Source: Solidesulfovibrio magneticus RS-1 (GTDB lineage: Bacteria > Desulfobacterota > Desulfovibrionia > Desulfovibrionales > Desulfovibrionaceae). Taken from it: DNA of 64,000 bases. The stretch is from positions 310,001-374,000 of the forward strand of contig NC_012796.1 in NCBI RefSeq assembly GCF_000010665.1. Direction: 5' to 3'. Shown in pieces: positions 17,203-26,411 of this stretch. The first letter of the stretch is position 1; every line of letters starts with the position of its first letter. Both the position numbers and the translations under genes were made by a program. The notes under the pieces were generated by a model. It did not search any database. It was not told the origin of the DNA and was given only the letters and a program-made list of their open reading frames with translations.

Positions 17203-18801
17203 ATGGCCCGGATCGTGCTTTTTTCCCCCACGCCGCCGGACCTGTCGGCTTTTGGCGTGCGCAGCCTGCAAGCCAGCCTCAAGGCCGCCGGCCACGACGT
17301 CCGGCTGGTGCTGTTTCCGGGCAGCATCGGCCTGTCCCAGGAGGACGGCTCCTACGTCTACCGCTACGCCGACACGGTGATCGACCAGGCCCTGGAGCTG
17401 GCCGCCGGGGCCGACGTGGTCGGGGTGTCGTTTTTCACCAACTATTTCGACCGGGCCGTGCAGCTGACGGCGGCTGTGCGGGAGCGCCTGGGCATTCCGG
17501 TCGTCTGGGGCGGCGTCCACGCCACGGTGCGGCCCGAGGAAGCGCTCGACCACGCCGATTTCGTCTGCCGGGGCGAGGGCGAGGCGGCGCTTGACCGACT
17601 GGCCCGGGAACTGGCAACCGGCCGGCCGGCCGACGCCATCCCCGGGGTCTGGACCCTGCGCGACAGGGCGGTGGTCGACAACGGCCTGGCCCCCCTGGCC
17701 CCGGACCTGGACGCCTTGCCCTTTTTCGATTTTTCCGGCCAGGACCAGTTCGTCATGGCTCCGGAGCGCGGCCGCATCGTGCCCCTTGACGCCGAGGCTT
17801 TGCGCCTGGCGCTGCCGCGCCTGCCCCACTGGGACGGCCGGCTGGTCACGGCCTATCGCACCATGACCGACCGGGGCTGCCCGCATGGCTGCGCCTATTG
17901 CAACGTACCCACGGTCAAGGCCCTTTTCCGGGGCGGCGGGGTGCCCTATTTCCGCCATCGCGGCGTGCCCCACGTCATGGCCGAGCTGCGCGGGATCATT
18001 GCCCGCTATCCCTTCATCGAGGCCATCCAGCTTTTTGACGACACTTTTTTCTCCCGCCGTCTGGACTGGCTGCGGGAGTTCGCGGCGGCCTACAAGGCCG
18101 ACATCGGGTTGCCGCTGTACTGCCAGGCCTCGCCAACGACCCTGGACGCCGAGAAGCTCGACGTGCTCATTGAGGCCGGGCTGTGCTACGTGGAAATGGG
18201 CATCCAGACCGGCAGCCCCCGGATGCGCGAGATCTTTCGCCGGCCCGAGGACGACGACGCGGTTCTGGCCGGGGCCAATTTGCTGCATTCCCGGCGGGAC
18301 AAGCTGCTCCCCCCGGACTATCACGTCATCATCGACGCGCCCTGGGAAACGGAAGAGGACCTGCTGGCCACGGTGCGGCTGTTGGCCCGGCTGCCCAAGC
18401 CCTTTGGCCTGGCCATCGCCAGTCTCGTCTATTTCCCGGAAACCGAACTCTACCGTCGGGCCAAGGCCGAGGGCCGCATCCATCACGAGGAAACGGAAAT
18501 CTACCGCCGGCCGTTTTACCTGCGGCCCCAGCGCAGCTATGCCGCCTTTATGCTCTACCTGCTCACCTTCCAGCGCATTCCGGCCGGGGGCTACGCCTTT
18601 TTGCTGCGCCCGGGCACGGTCGCCTGGTGTTCGCGCCATGTGCCGCCGGCCGTGTACAAGCTCGGCTACGCCCTGGGCGAGGTGGCCAGGCTCATGGCCA
18701 AGGGGGCGACGGCGCTGTCGCGCGGCGATTTCGGCCGCATCGCCGCGTTTGTGCGGCGCACCCTGCGCCACGATCCCACCGTGGCCGGGCGTAAGGGCTA
18801 G
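17203..18801 (+). CDS. B12-binding-type radical SAM protein
   Basis: A 532-residue protein with an N-terminal Rossmann-like cobalamin-binding-type domain (residues 1-145; VVGVSFFTNYFDRA, VVWGGVHATVRPEE) and a radical SAM barrel with RGCPHGCAYC (Cys226, 230, 233). The strict DxHxxG cobalamin motif is not seen, as in many members of this class. VEMGIQTGSPRMREIF and VIIDAPWETEEDLL are standard barrel motifs. The C-terminal ~90 residues are basic and partly helical. It is clearly paralogous to the protein at 29533-31065, sharing the order and wording of most motifs. It starts two bases after the CheC stop. The reaction is unknown; this class does methylations, ring contractions and C-C bond chemistry on lipids, peptides and antibiotics. 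Confidence 0.85.
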   Translation: MARIVLFSPTPPDLSAFGVRSLQASLKAAGHDVRLVLFPGSIGLSQEDGSYVYRYADTVIDQALELAAGADVVGVSFFTNYFDRAVQLTAAVRERLGIPVVWGGVHATVRPEEALDHADFVCRGEGEAALDRLARELATGRPADAIPGVWTLRDRAVVDNGLAPLAPDLDALPFFDFSGQDQFVMAPERGRIVPLDAEALRLALPRLPHWDGRLVTAYRTMTDRGCPHGCAYCNVPTVKALFRGGGVPYFRHRGVPHVMAELRGIIARYPFIEAIQLFDDTFFSRRLDWLREFAAAYKADIGLPLYCQASPTTLDAEKLDVLIEAGLCYVEMGIQTGSPRMREIFRRPEDDDAVLAGANLLHSRRDKLLPPDYHVIIDAPWETEEDLLATVRLLARLPKPFGLAIASLVYFPETELYRRAKAEGRIHHEETEIYRRPFYLRPQRSYAAFMLYLLTFQRIPAGGYAFLLRPGTVAWCSRHVPPAVYKLGYALGEVARLMAKGATALSRGDFGRIAAFVRRTLRHDPTVAGRKG

Positions 18802-18811
18802 TGCCGCGTCC

Positions 18812-18839
18812 CTTAAAAAATACGAGAGTATTTTTTAAG
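18812..18839. terminator. A/T-rich hairpin in convergent gap
   Basis: A perfect 12-base inverted repeat CTTAAAAAATAC / GTATTTTTTAAG with loop GAGA lies between the radical SAM gene (plus) and the sensor gene (minus). On the plus strand the second arm carries a T-run, and an A-run follows it (a T-run on the minus strand). It is a plausible terminator for either direction. A/T-rich sequence stands out sharply from the surrounding GC-rich DNA. Confidence 0.5.
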
Positions 18840-18901
18840 AAAAAAAATGGTTTTAGCTTGTTGACTACAAAACACCATATGCGCTTTTCGCGGGCGCGAC
18901 A

Positions 18902-20926
18902 CTAGCGCCTCGCCAGATAGACCGACAGCAGGCTGGCCGCCGTGGACAGCAGGGAATGTTCCTGGCGGGTGAATCGGCGCGGCTCGCGCACGTCGGCGAT
19001 GACCAGAAATCCTGTCCAGAAGCCATCTCGGGTCACCGGCGCGGCCAACAACGCCCTGGCTTCAAACAGCCGCAGGATTTCCTGGAGGTCTTCGGGAAAA
19101 TCCGTGTCCAGGCCGGTGACGATCTCTCCGGCGGCCATGCGGTCGGCCCAGTGGAAGCCGTCGATGCTGTAAGACACCAGGGCCGCTTCCGGGGCGTCCC
19201 GGCGTGGGGCGAGTCCGGCCGCGCAGGCCTCGGCGGCCAGCCGACAGCACAGTCCCAGGCGCGAATCCTCGACATTGTCGAACCATATGGCCCGGCCCAC
19301 GGAAAAGGCGCTGAGAAGCCGCACCAGGGCCCGATCCACGGCGTCGTCGCCGCCGGCCAGCAGTTCCCGGCCGAAAAGGGCCAGCTCCTCCTCGGCCAGA
19401 GCCCGGGCGGCCAAGGCCTCCTCGGCCAGACGTCTGGCCGTGATGTCCGCGCCCACGGCCAGCCAGCCCTCGGGACGGCCGTCGGGCCCGAAAAGCGGCT
19501 GGTTATCCCATTGCAGATAGACCCGTCGGCCGTCCTTGGCCGCCACTTCGTTTTCGTTGCCCGCTCCGGCCAGGGAATGGGGCGCGGCCATGGCCCGGGC
19601 CAGGAGGCTCGTGAGATCGGGCGGAGCCGAGGGCCAGAACACGGCCTTGCCCGAGAGCATTTCGGCCCGGCTGTAGCCCAGGAGCCGTTCGGCGTACTCG
19701 TTGACGAAAACCAGCCGGCCCCCGGCGTCGAAGCGCAGGATCAGGGAGTTGGCCGATTCCACCAGTTCCCGGTAGCGGCGTTCGCTTTCGGCCAGCCGGG
19801 TTTCGGCCCGCCGTCGTCCGGCCAGGAGGATGAGCAGGGCCAGGGCTCCGGGCAACGAAATGACCAGGGCCGCGCCGCCGGCCCAAAAAAGACCTTTGTG
19901 GCGTTCATACAAGGACGCCGGCGCGTTTTCGAAGACGGTGTTTGGGGGCGCGCGGTCCACCGGCAGGCCAAGCCGGGTCATGACGGTCTGGTCCAGAACC
20001 GTTTCGGCCGGCACGTCGGTCACCCGGATGTCGGCCGGGGCTTTGCCGGCCAGCACCTGTTCCACCAGGGCGGCGGCGGCCCGGCCCTGGTCCTGGCCGC
20101 GCAGCACCCGGCCGCCCACCGCGCCAAGGCCCAAATCGAAGTCCCACAGGCAAAACAGGGGGACCTGGGATACGGCGGCCAAGGCGGCCAGATCCTCGCC
20201 CATGAGCGGCGCAGCGCCTGATTCGCTTTTCAGGGGAGCCAAACGCACGGCCACGGCGTCGCGGGGCGCGGCGGCCAGGGCCTTTTTCGCCGCCTCCAGG
20301 CTGACGTTTTGCAGCTCCACCGGCCGCATCCGGCCTTCCAGAGCCCGGGCCGCCCGGCGGAACCGGTCGATATTGGCCCGGGACGAAGCGGCGTCGTCGG
20401 CGGTCAGGGCCAGCACGGTGTGGGCTGTCGGGACCAGGGCCAGGGCCAGCTCCAGGGTGCCCACCACGTCCGGCGACTCGCCCACGCCCGTGATGTTGGT
20501 CTGGCCGGAGAGGCGGGCCGGGGTGAAGTCGTTGACCCCGCAAAAGACGATGGGCCGGCCGGGAAAGAGCGTTTCGCGTCGGGCCAGCCAGAAATTGAGG
20601 GCGGCGTCGTCGCAGGAGACGAGGACCGCAATGGGCACATGGGCGTATTTGGCGGCCAGATAGTCGGTGAGATCGCCGCGGTCCTCGGTTTCGGGAAAGC
20701 GCCTGGCGTCGAGGTGCTCCACGAACACCCGGGCTTTGGCGGTGGGCAGACGCTGGAGAAAACCGGCCACGATCCGGTCCGACCAGGGGTCGCCGTGGTG
20801 GTAGGAACTGAGCAGCAGCACCGCCGGCGCGGCAGTCTGCGCCGGCGCCGGCCCGGCCAGGGCGGCTGAAAAGGCGCAGGCCAGAAGCGTCATGGCGGCG
20901 ATGGCGGCTCGCAGAGGGTTTCCCAT
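18902..20926 (-). CDS. Membrane sensor: substrate-binding, PAS and GAF-like domains, no kinase
   Basis: A 674-residue protein. A signal peptide (1-29) is followed by a periplasmic ABC_sub_bind-type domain (about 35-320; VLLLSSYHHGDPWSDRIVAGF, PIVFCGVNDFTPARLSG), one membrane helix near 350-372, a PAS domain (about 380-500; ILRFDAGGRLVFVNEYAERLLGY) and a GAF-like domain (about 515-670) that ends the protein. No histidine kinase, GGDEF, EAL or receiver domain follows; the frame stops at LARR. Proteins with this periplasmic domain usually carry a C-terminal output module, so this one probably signals by contact with a partner. The divergent hybrid kinase starting at 21092 is the obvious candidate. 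Confidence 0.85.
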   Translation of the reverse strand: MGNPLRAAIAAMTLLACAFSAALAGPAPAQTAAPAVLLLSSYHHGDPWSDRIVAGFLQRLPTAKARVFVEHLDARRFPETEDRGDLTDYLAAKYAHVPIAVLVSCDDAALNFWLARRETLFPGRPIVFCGVNDFTPARLSGQTNITGVGESPDVVGTLELALALVPTAHTVLALTADDAASSRANIDRFRRAARALEGRMRPVELQNVSLEAAKKALAAAPRDAVAVRLAPLKSESGAAPLMGEDLAALAAVSQVPLFCLWDFDLGLGAVGGRVLRGQDQGRAAAALVEQVLAGKAPADIRVTDVPAETVLDQTVMTRLGLPVDRAPPNTVFENAPASLYERHKGLFWAGGAALVISLPGALALLILLAGRRRAETRLAESERRYRELVESANSLILRFDAGGRLVFVNEYAERLLGYSRAEMLSGKAVFWPSAPPDLTSLLARAMAAPHSLAGAGNENEVAAKDGRRVYLQWDNQPLFGPDGRPEGWLAVGADITARRLAEEALAARALAEEELALFGRELLAGGDDAVDRALVRLLSAFSVGRAIWFDNVEDSRLGLCCRLAAEACAAGLAPRRDAPEAALVSYSIDGFHWADRMAAGEIVTGLDTDFPEDLQEILRLFEARALLAAPVTRDGFWTGFLVIADVREPRRFTRQEHSLLSTAASLLSVYLARR

Positions 20927-20984
20927 TGGCTTTCCCTATCCCAAAAAGACGTCGCTGTCTTCTGGCGGGGGCGTTGGACGGCTC

Positions 20985-21014
20985 TTGCCAAACGGCCGTC
21001 CCCTCATGTTATGC
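20985..21014 (+). promoter_or_regulatory. Possible promoter for the hybrid kinase
   Basis: TTGCCA (20985-20990) and TTATGC (21009-21014) with an 18-base spacer resemble sigma-70 boxes in the 165-base divergent gap. A GGTGA ribosome site precedes ATG 21092. The match is moderate and the call rests on position. Confidence 0.3.
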
Positions 21015-21091
21015 TGCCGGCCAATACGGCTTGGCCGACCGGCCAATGACAGACGCGCAGACCCCAAACGCCCCGGATCGGTGACGCCGCC

Positions 21092-22696
21092 ATGACCAGC
21101 CCGGAACAACCATTTCAAGCCCCCGGCGGCCCCATGGACGCGCCCCGCGCCGACAGGTCGGACGATGCGCGATACTGGCGGCTTTTCTTCGAACAATCGG
21201 CCATGGGCATCCTGGTCGGCGACGCGACCGGCCGCATCCTTGAGACCAACCCCATGGCCCTTGCCCTGCTCGGTTATGACCGGGACAGACTGGTTGGGGC
21301 CAGCATGGCCGATATTGTGCATCCAGACGACCAGGCCGCAGCCCCCCTGCGCGCCAACCACCGAGCGGCCCTGGACGGCCGGCCGCGCCACATGGACCGG
21401 CGCTACCGCCGGGCCGACGGCACGTATCTGCCCGTGGCCGTGTCCTTCGGGCTGCTGGACAGACAGGCCGGCACGATCCAGGTGATGTTTCGCGATATTT
21501 CCGCCCGCCAGGGCCTGGAAAAACAGCGGGCCGACGCCCTGGCCAAGGCCGAGGCGGCCGAAGCCATCAAATCCGCCTTCCTGGCCCACATGAGCCATGA
21601 ACTGCGCACGCCCTTAAACGGCATCATGGGGATGTTGCAGCTGGCCCAATCGGCTTGTCCCGGCCCGGAGGTGGCCGACTACCTGGATACGGCCATGGAA
21701 TCGGCCCGGGGGCTTTTGCGGATTCTCTCCGACCTTTTGGAGGTGACGAACATCCAGGGCGGTCGGGTGCGTCTGGCCGAAGAGGATTTCGACCTCGACG
21801 CGGTCATCGCCCCGGTGGCCGCCTCCCTGGCCTATGAAGCCCACATCAAGGGCTTGCAGTTCGTGCAGCGGGTGGCTCCGGACGTGCCACGGCATCTTCG
21901 CGGCGACGCGGCCCGGCTGCGCCAGATTCTTTTCGCCCTGGCCGGCAACGCGGTCAAATTCACTGCCGAGGGCCAAGTGGTCCTGTCCGTGGAAACCGTG
22001 CCCGCCAGCGAACCGCTGCAGCTGCGTTTTGGCCTCTCCGACACCGGTATCGGCATCCCCCGGGAGCGGTTGCCGGGGCTGTTCGAACCCTTTGCCCAGG
22101 CCCGGCCCCACGGGGGCGGGATTTTTGGCGGGGCCGGACTGGGGCTTTGCATCGCCAAGGGCCTGGCCGAGGAAATGGGCGGGGAGATCATGCTGGCCAG
22201 CGAAGTGGGCCGGGGCACCGAGGTGCGTGTCACCCTGCCTTTTGCCTTGCCCGAGGCGGCGCCGGCGCGCCCGATCCGCGAGCCAGCCTCCTTGGCCGGC
22301 AAGCGGGTGCTGGTGGCCGAGGACGAGGCCGTCAACCGCCTGACCATCCGGGTGATGCTGCAAAAGTTGGGCTGCCGGCCCCAACTGGTCGAAAACGGCC
22401 GCCAAGCGCTCACGGCCCTGGCCGAGGGCACGTTTGATTGCGTGCTCATGGACATGCGCATGCCCGAGCTGGACGGGCTTTCGGCTGTGCGGGCCATGCG
22501 GCGAGGCGAGGCCGGGCCGGCCGCCCGGACCATGCCCGTGGTGGCCCTGACCGCCCACGCACTGGCCGAGGACCGTTGCGCCGCCCTGGAGGCGGGCGTG
22601 GACGCCTATCTGGTCAAGCCCGTGGACATGGCCGAGCTGGGGCGTGCCCTGGGGCAGGCCATGGCCGGCAGCCGGGCGGTGGATGCGGCCGGCTGA
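21092..22696 (+). CDS. PAS-domain hybrid histidine kinase
   Basis: A 534-residue soluble two-component kinase: PAS (about 28-140; GILVGDATGRILETNPMAL), HisKA with FLAHMSHELRTPLNG (His169), HATPase with GNAVKF (Asn286), DTGIGIP and GGAGLGLCIAKGL, and a C-terminal receiver with VLVAEDEAVN and VLMDMRMPEL (Asp454). There are no membrane helices, so the signal is cytoplasmic or comes from a partner. It is divergent from a sensor that lacks a kinase domain, which suggests the two work together. No output regulator or Hpt protein is adjacent. Its 3' end is 18 bases from the convergent GT2-GT4 gene. Confidence 0.92.
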   Translation: MTSPEQPFQAPGGPMDAPRADRSDDARYWRLFFEQSAMGILVGDATGRILETNPMALALLGYDRDRLVGASMADIVHPDDQAAAPLRANHRAALDGRPRHMDRRYRRADGTYLPVAVSFGLLDRQAGTIQVMFRDISARQGLEKQRADALAKAEAAEAIKSAFLAHMSHELRTPLNGIMGMLQLAQSACPGPEVADYLDTAMESARGLLRILSDLLEVTNIQGGRVRLAEEDFDLDAVIAPVAASLAYEAHIKGLQFVQRVAPDVPRHLRGDAARLRQILFALAGNAVKFTAEGQVVLSVETVPASEPLQLRFGLSDTGIGIPRERLPGLFEPFAQARPHGGGIFGGAGLGLCIAKGLAEEMGGEIMLASEVGRGTEVRVTLPFALPEAAPARPIREPASLAGKRVLVAEDEAVNRLTIRVMLQKLGCRPQLVENGRQALTALAEGTFDCVLMDMRMPELDGLSAVRAMRRGEAGPAARTMPVVALTAHALAEDRCAALEAGVDAYLVKPVDMAELGRALGQAMAGSRAVDAAG

Positions 22697-22714
22697 TCGC
22701 CGCCGACCGCCACA

Positions 22715-24841
22715 TCAGGCCAAGGCCCGCCGGTAGGCGGCCACGGCCATGGCCGCCGTGTCGTTCCAATCAAGCCGTTTTGCCCGGGCCAGACCCTTGG
22801 CCCGCAGTTCCGCGGCCAGTTCCGGCTCGGCCAGCACCCGATAAAGGGCCTCGGCCAGGGCCTGCGGGTCGGACGGATCGACCAAAAGCGCCGCGCCGCC
22901 GGCCGCCTCGGGCACGGCCGGGGCCAGGCTTGCCACCACCGGCGCGCCGCAGGCCATGGCCTCGACCACCGGCAGCCCGAATCCCTCGCCAAAGCTCGGA
23001 TAGGCAAAGACCGCCGCCCCGGACAGCAAGGCCGGCAGCTCCGCCTGGGCCACGCCGCCGCAAAAGACAATGCCTTCCCCCGTTCCCGCTTCGCGCAGCT
23101 TCTGGCCGAAGGCGGCGAAAAGCCCGTCGTCCGGCCCGGCGATGACCAACGTGGGCGCTTGCGCCCCCAGCCGCCGACGCAGCAGGGCATAGGCCGCCGC
23201 CAGCCCAGGCACGTTTTTTCGCGGCTCCATGCGCCCCAAAAAAAGGATGTAGGGACCACCCGGCAGCCCCAGGCGGGCGCGCATGTCAGCCAGGGCGGCC
23301 GGGTCCGTCACCGGGGCGAAGGCCGGGTCCACCCCGGGAAAGGCGTAGGCCACGCGCGTGGCCGGCACGCGGTAGCGGGCGACGATCTCGTCGCGGCAAT
23401 AGGCCGACAGCGTCAGCACCCTGGCCGCCCGGCGGGCGCCCAGGGGATAGAGCAGCCGCATGAGGCGGGAAAGCCCCTTGGGGAAATGCTCGGGCATGGC
23501 TTCGTGCAGGATGTCGTGGAGGCTGACCACGCAGGGGACCGTGGGGGTGAGCGGCGCGAGGTACTGGCAGTGGAAGACGTCGACTTCCCGGCGAAGCCGC
23601 CAGGGGAAGGGGGCGATCAGCCGGGCCAGACGGCCGGCGGGGATCTCGCGCACCGTGACGTTGGGGGCGTCTCCGGCCAGGGTCCGGGCCGCGTCCAGGC
23701 CATCCCGGGTGGCGTAGAAGACGAAGTCGAGGTCCGGGGCGGCCTGGGGCAGCCGGGCGGCCAGGGCTTCGATGTAGGTGCGCGACCCCTGGCGGATGCC
23801 GGAAATGGTGTGGAGATCAAGGCCCACCCGTTTTGGGGTTGTCCCATGCGGCGGGCGGCAGGCTGTCCGGGACAGCACGCGGTCGGCCAGCCCCCGGGCC
23901 AGGCCGGCGGCAAAGGCCAGGGAGCGCAGCGTGACGAACATCGGGGCCAGACGGGCCACGGCCCTGTCGCGCCGGGCGGCGAAGCGGGCAAAGGGCAGGG
24001 CGCTGCCCAGCAGCGCGGTCAGGGCAACCAGGGCGAACAGGCCGGCCGGCCGGGAGAACGGGGCCAGGACCGTGGCCAGGGCGAACAGCCCGGCCAGGAT
24101 GGTCTGGAGGCGGATGACCGGCGGGGTGTAGCCGTCGCGCACGAGCTTTTCGGGGTGTTCCCGGCAGGCGCGAAGCCGCCAAAAGGCCCGGCTGGCCTTG
24201 ATGGTCAAGTAGCGGCCCAGGGTGGCCGGATGGCGATGATAAACGATGGCGTCCGGGGCGAAGACCAGCCGGTGGCCGGCGGCGGCCAGCCGGTAGGACA
24301 GCTCGGTGTCCTCGTTGTCGGCCGCCCGGAAGGACGTGTCGAAGCCGCCGGCCGCATCAAACACCGCGCGGCGGTAGGCGGCGGCGTAGGTGGCCACGAG
24401 GTCGATGGCCGGACGCCTGGCGACATAGGCGTAGCGGTCCTCGAACTCGATCTGGGCAAACCGGGCGACAAGCGACGTCTGGCGGGTGCGGTAGGCACCC
24501 TGGACGCCGGCAACGGCCCCATCGTCCAGGGGGGCGGTGAGGCGGGCCAGGAAATCCGGGGCCGGGGCGCAGTCGGCGTCGGTGAAAACAAGGATGTCGC
24601 TGTCCGGCGGCGCGGCGGCGGCTCCGGCGTTTCGGGCGGCGGCCGGCCCGGCGTTTGGCTGGGAAATGACGGCCACGCCCCTGGCCCGGGCCATGGCTGC
24701 GGTGGCGTCGGTGGAGCCGTCGTCGACCACGATGACGGAAAACGCCGACCGGGGCATGGTCTGGGCAGCCAGGGCGTCCAGGGCGTCGCCCAGGGTGGCG
24801 GCGGCGTTGTAGGCCGGGATGACGACGGTCAGGCGGGGCAT
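22715..24841 (-). CDS. GT2-GT4 fusion glycosyltransferase
   Basis: A 708-residue protein made of two glycosyltransferases. Residues 1-235 are a GT2 (GT-A) domain: VVIPAYNAAATLGDALDAL, VVDDGSTDAT, FTDADCAPAPDF and the acceptor-site ADNEDTELSYRL. Residues 240-320 hold two or three membrane helices. Residues 338-708 are a GT4 (GT-B) domain with GIRQGSRTYIEAL, LFLGRMEPRKN and the E-x7-E block FGEGFGLPVVEAMACGAPVV. The reading frame is continuous. GGGGAG lies 7 bases before ATG 24841. It is the last gene of the 22715-33873 operon, 10 bases after the radical SAM gene. It probably adds two successive sugars at the inner membrane; the sugars are unknown. Confidence 0.9.
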   Translation of the reverse strand: MPRLTVVIPAYNAAATLGDALDALAAQTMPRSAFSVIVVDDGSTDATAAMARARGVAVISQPNAGPAAARNAGAAAAPPDSDILVFTDADCAPAPDFLARLTAPLDDGAVAGVQGAYRTRQTSLVARFAQIEFEDRYAYVARRPAIDLVATYAAAYRRAVFDAAGGFDTSFRAADNEDTELSYRLAAAGHRLVFAPDAIVYHRHPATLGRYLTIKASRAFWRLRACREHPEKLVRDGYTPPVIRLQTILAGLFALATVLAPFSRPAGLFALVALTALLGSALPFARFAARRDRAVARLAPMFVTLRSLAFAAGLARGLADRVLSRTACRPPHGTTPKRVGLDLHTISGIRQGSRTYIEALAARLPQAAPDLDFVFYATRDGLDAARTLAGDAPNVTVREIPAGRLARLIAPFPWRLRREVDVFHCQYLAPLTPTVPCVVSLHDILHEAMPEHFPKGLSRLMRLLYPLGARRAARVLTLSAYCRDEIVARYRVPATRVAYAFPGVDPAFAPVTDPAALADMRARLGLPGGPYILFLGRMEPRKNVPGLAAAYALLRRRLGAQAPTLVIAGPDDGLFAAFGQKLREAGTGEGIVFCGGVAQAELPALLSGAAVFAYPSFGEGFGLPVVEAMACGAPVVASLAPAVPEAAGGAALLVDPSDPQALAEALYRVLAEPELAAELRAKGLARAKRLDWNDTAAMAVAAYRRALA

Positions 24842-24851
24842 GCCACTCCCC

Positions 24852-26324
24852 TTACACCTTGGAGCCGCGCAGCAGGTGCTTCAAGAATACCCGGCCGGCC
24901 CGCAGGGTCCGGGCCATTTCGCCGGGGCTTGCCAAGGCGGCCAGGGCACGGCGGATAAGAAATTGCGGCCGCAGGTAGAACCGTTTGCGGGCCAGGTCGC
25001 ACAGCCGCACGATCTCGGCCGGATACAGCGACTCGTTGCGCACCACGCAGCCGTGCAGGCCTTCGGGGGTGAGCCAGTCGCGCCAGCGGCCGGCGGCGAT
25101 AAATCCGCGCGCCTCGTAGTCGGCGAAGGCCTCGGTGCCGGGATAGACCATGACCGGGTAGAACTGGGCGGTTTCCGGATTGAGGTCCAGGGCGAAGTCG
25201 ATAGTGGCCAGGATGGACTCCCTGGTGTCGCCGGGGAAACCGAAAATGAAGCAGCCGTGGATTTTTATGCCGGCGGCGGCGGCGTCGGCCCGGAAGCACC
25301 GCATGCGCTCGGCGCCCAGGCCTTTTTTCATAGCCGACAGGGCCGTGGGGTCGGCGGATTCGAAGCCCACGCAGAGTTGCCGGCAGCCGGCCCGGCGCAT
25401 CAGGCCCATGAGGTCCGGGTCCAGATCGGCCCGGGCGTTGGCCGTCCACTCGAACACCAGCCCCCGGCGGATGATGGCCTGGCAAAAGGCCCGGCAGCGG
25501 ACCTTGTCGGCGGTCAGGGTATCGTCCTCGAAAAAGATGGTGCGAAGGCCCGGGAAGTGGTCCAGGCACCAGGCGACTTCGTCCAGCACCTTGTCGATGG
25601 AGCGGCAGCGGGCGGTGCGGCCGGTGAGGGTTTGGGGGTGCAGGCAAAAGGAGCAGCGAAACGGGCAGCCGCGCGAGGTGGCCAGGGTGACCATGGGCGG
25701 CTTGGCGTTGGGATTGAAATAGTGCCGGATGTCGAGGTGGCGGGCGTAGACCGGGGCCACGGGCGGCAGGGCGTCGAGGTCCTCGATAAACGGCCGGTCC
25801 GGGTTGTGGACGACGACGCCCCCTGCCCCCAGAAACGACAGGCCGTCCACGGTGGCCAGGCGCTGCGGTGTGGCCGGTCCGGCGGCCAGGAGCCGGGCCA
25901 GTTCCAGGACGGTGGCCTCGTACTCGCGCCGGGCCACGGCGTCCACGGCCCCGCGTCCGTCCTGGAGCACCTTGCCGGCCAGGGCCGTGGCATGGGGGCC
26001 GACCAGCACGGTGGTCAGTCCGGGCAGGGCTTTTTTCAGGGCGGCGGCGGCCTTGATGTCGGCGTCGATGCTCGGGGTGGAGGTGTCCAGCACGGCTAAA
26101 AACGGCGTTTCGGCCTTGGCCCGGGCCACGACGGCGTCGAGGTCCAGGCCGGCGGCCGGGGCGTCCACGAAGACGACCTCGAAGTCGTCGGCTTCGAGCA
26201 CGGCCACGGCCTGGGCCAAAAACAGCGGGAAATAGAGCGTGCCGCTCTTGGTCACGGCCGGGGAGCGCTGGGGCCGGGAGAATTTGGGCAAAAATGGGGC
26301 GTTTACAACCAAAATATCGGCCAT
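24852..26324 (-). CDS. B12-binding-type radical SAM protein
   Basis: A 490-residue enzyme: cobalamin-binding-type Rossmann domain (1-150; LVVNAPFLPKFSRPQ, VLVGPHATALAGKVL), then a radical SAM barrel with SRGCPFRCSFC (Cys220, 224, 227), FFEDDTLTADKVR, CVGFESADPTALSAMKKG and HGCFIFGFPGDTRESI. The C-terminal ~90 residues are basic and resemble the tail seen in other envelope-linked members. AAGGACG precedes ATG 26324. It follows a GT2 gene after an 87-base gap that holds hairpin copy B, and precedes the GT2-GT4 fusion by 10 bases. It is less similar to the other two radical SAM proteins in the operon than those of the 17203/29533 pair are to each other. Substrate unknown. Confidence 0.87.
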   Translation of the reverse strand: MADILVVNAPFLPKFSRPQRSPAVTKSGTLYFPLFLAQAVAVLEADDFEVVFVDAPAAGLDLDAVVARAKAETPFLAVLDTSTPSIDADIKAAAALKKALPGLTTVLVGPHATALAGKVLQDGRGAVDAVARREYEATVLELARLLAAGPATPQRLATVDGLSFLGAGGVVVHNPDRPFIEDLDALPPVAPVYARHLDIRHYFNPNAKPPMVTLATSRGCPFRCSFCLHPQTLTGRTARCRSIDKVLDEVAWCLDHFPGLRTIFFEDDTLTADKVRCRAFCQAIIRRGLVFEWTANARADLDPDLMGLMRRAGCRQLCVGFESADPTALSAMKKGLGAERMRCFRADAAAAGIKIHGCFIFGFPGDTRESILATIDFALDLNPETAQFYPVMVYPGTEAFADYEARGFIAAGRWRDWLTPEGLHGCVVRNESLYPAEIVRLCDLARKRFYLRPQFLIRRALAALASPGEMARTLRAGRVFLKHLLRGSKV

Positions 26325-26340
26325 GTCGCGTCCTTTATAT

Positions 26341-26386
26341 CCCCTATGGGGGGTCCGGGGGCCTCAGGCCCCCGGCCGCCGGAGGC
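26341..26386 (-). repeat. Dispersed intergenic hairpin element, copy B
   Basis: Same layout as copy A: CCCC-TAT-GGGG (26341-26351), stem CCGGGGGCC/GGCCCCCGG with loop TCA (26355-26375), tail GGCCGCCGGAGGC (26374-26386). It lies just past the stop of the minus-strand GT2 gene, inside the operon. The stem sequence differs from copies A and C while pairing is kept. Confidence 0.7.
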
Positions 26387-26411
26387 ATCTTCCTCTTGCT
26401 CTTGCCCTTGC

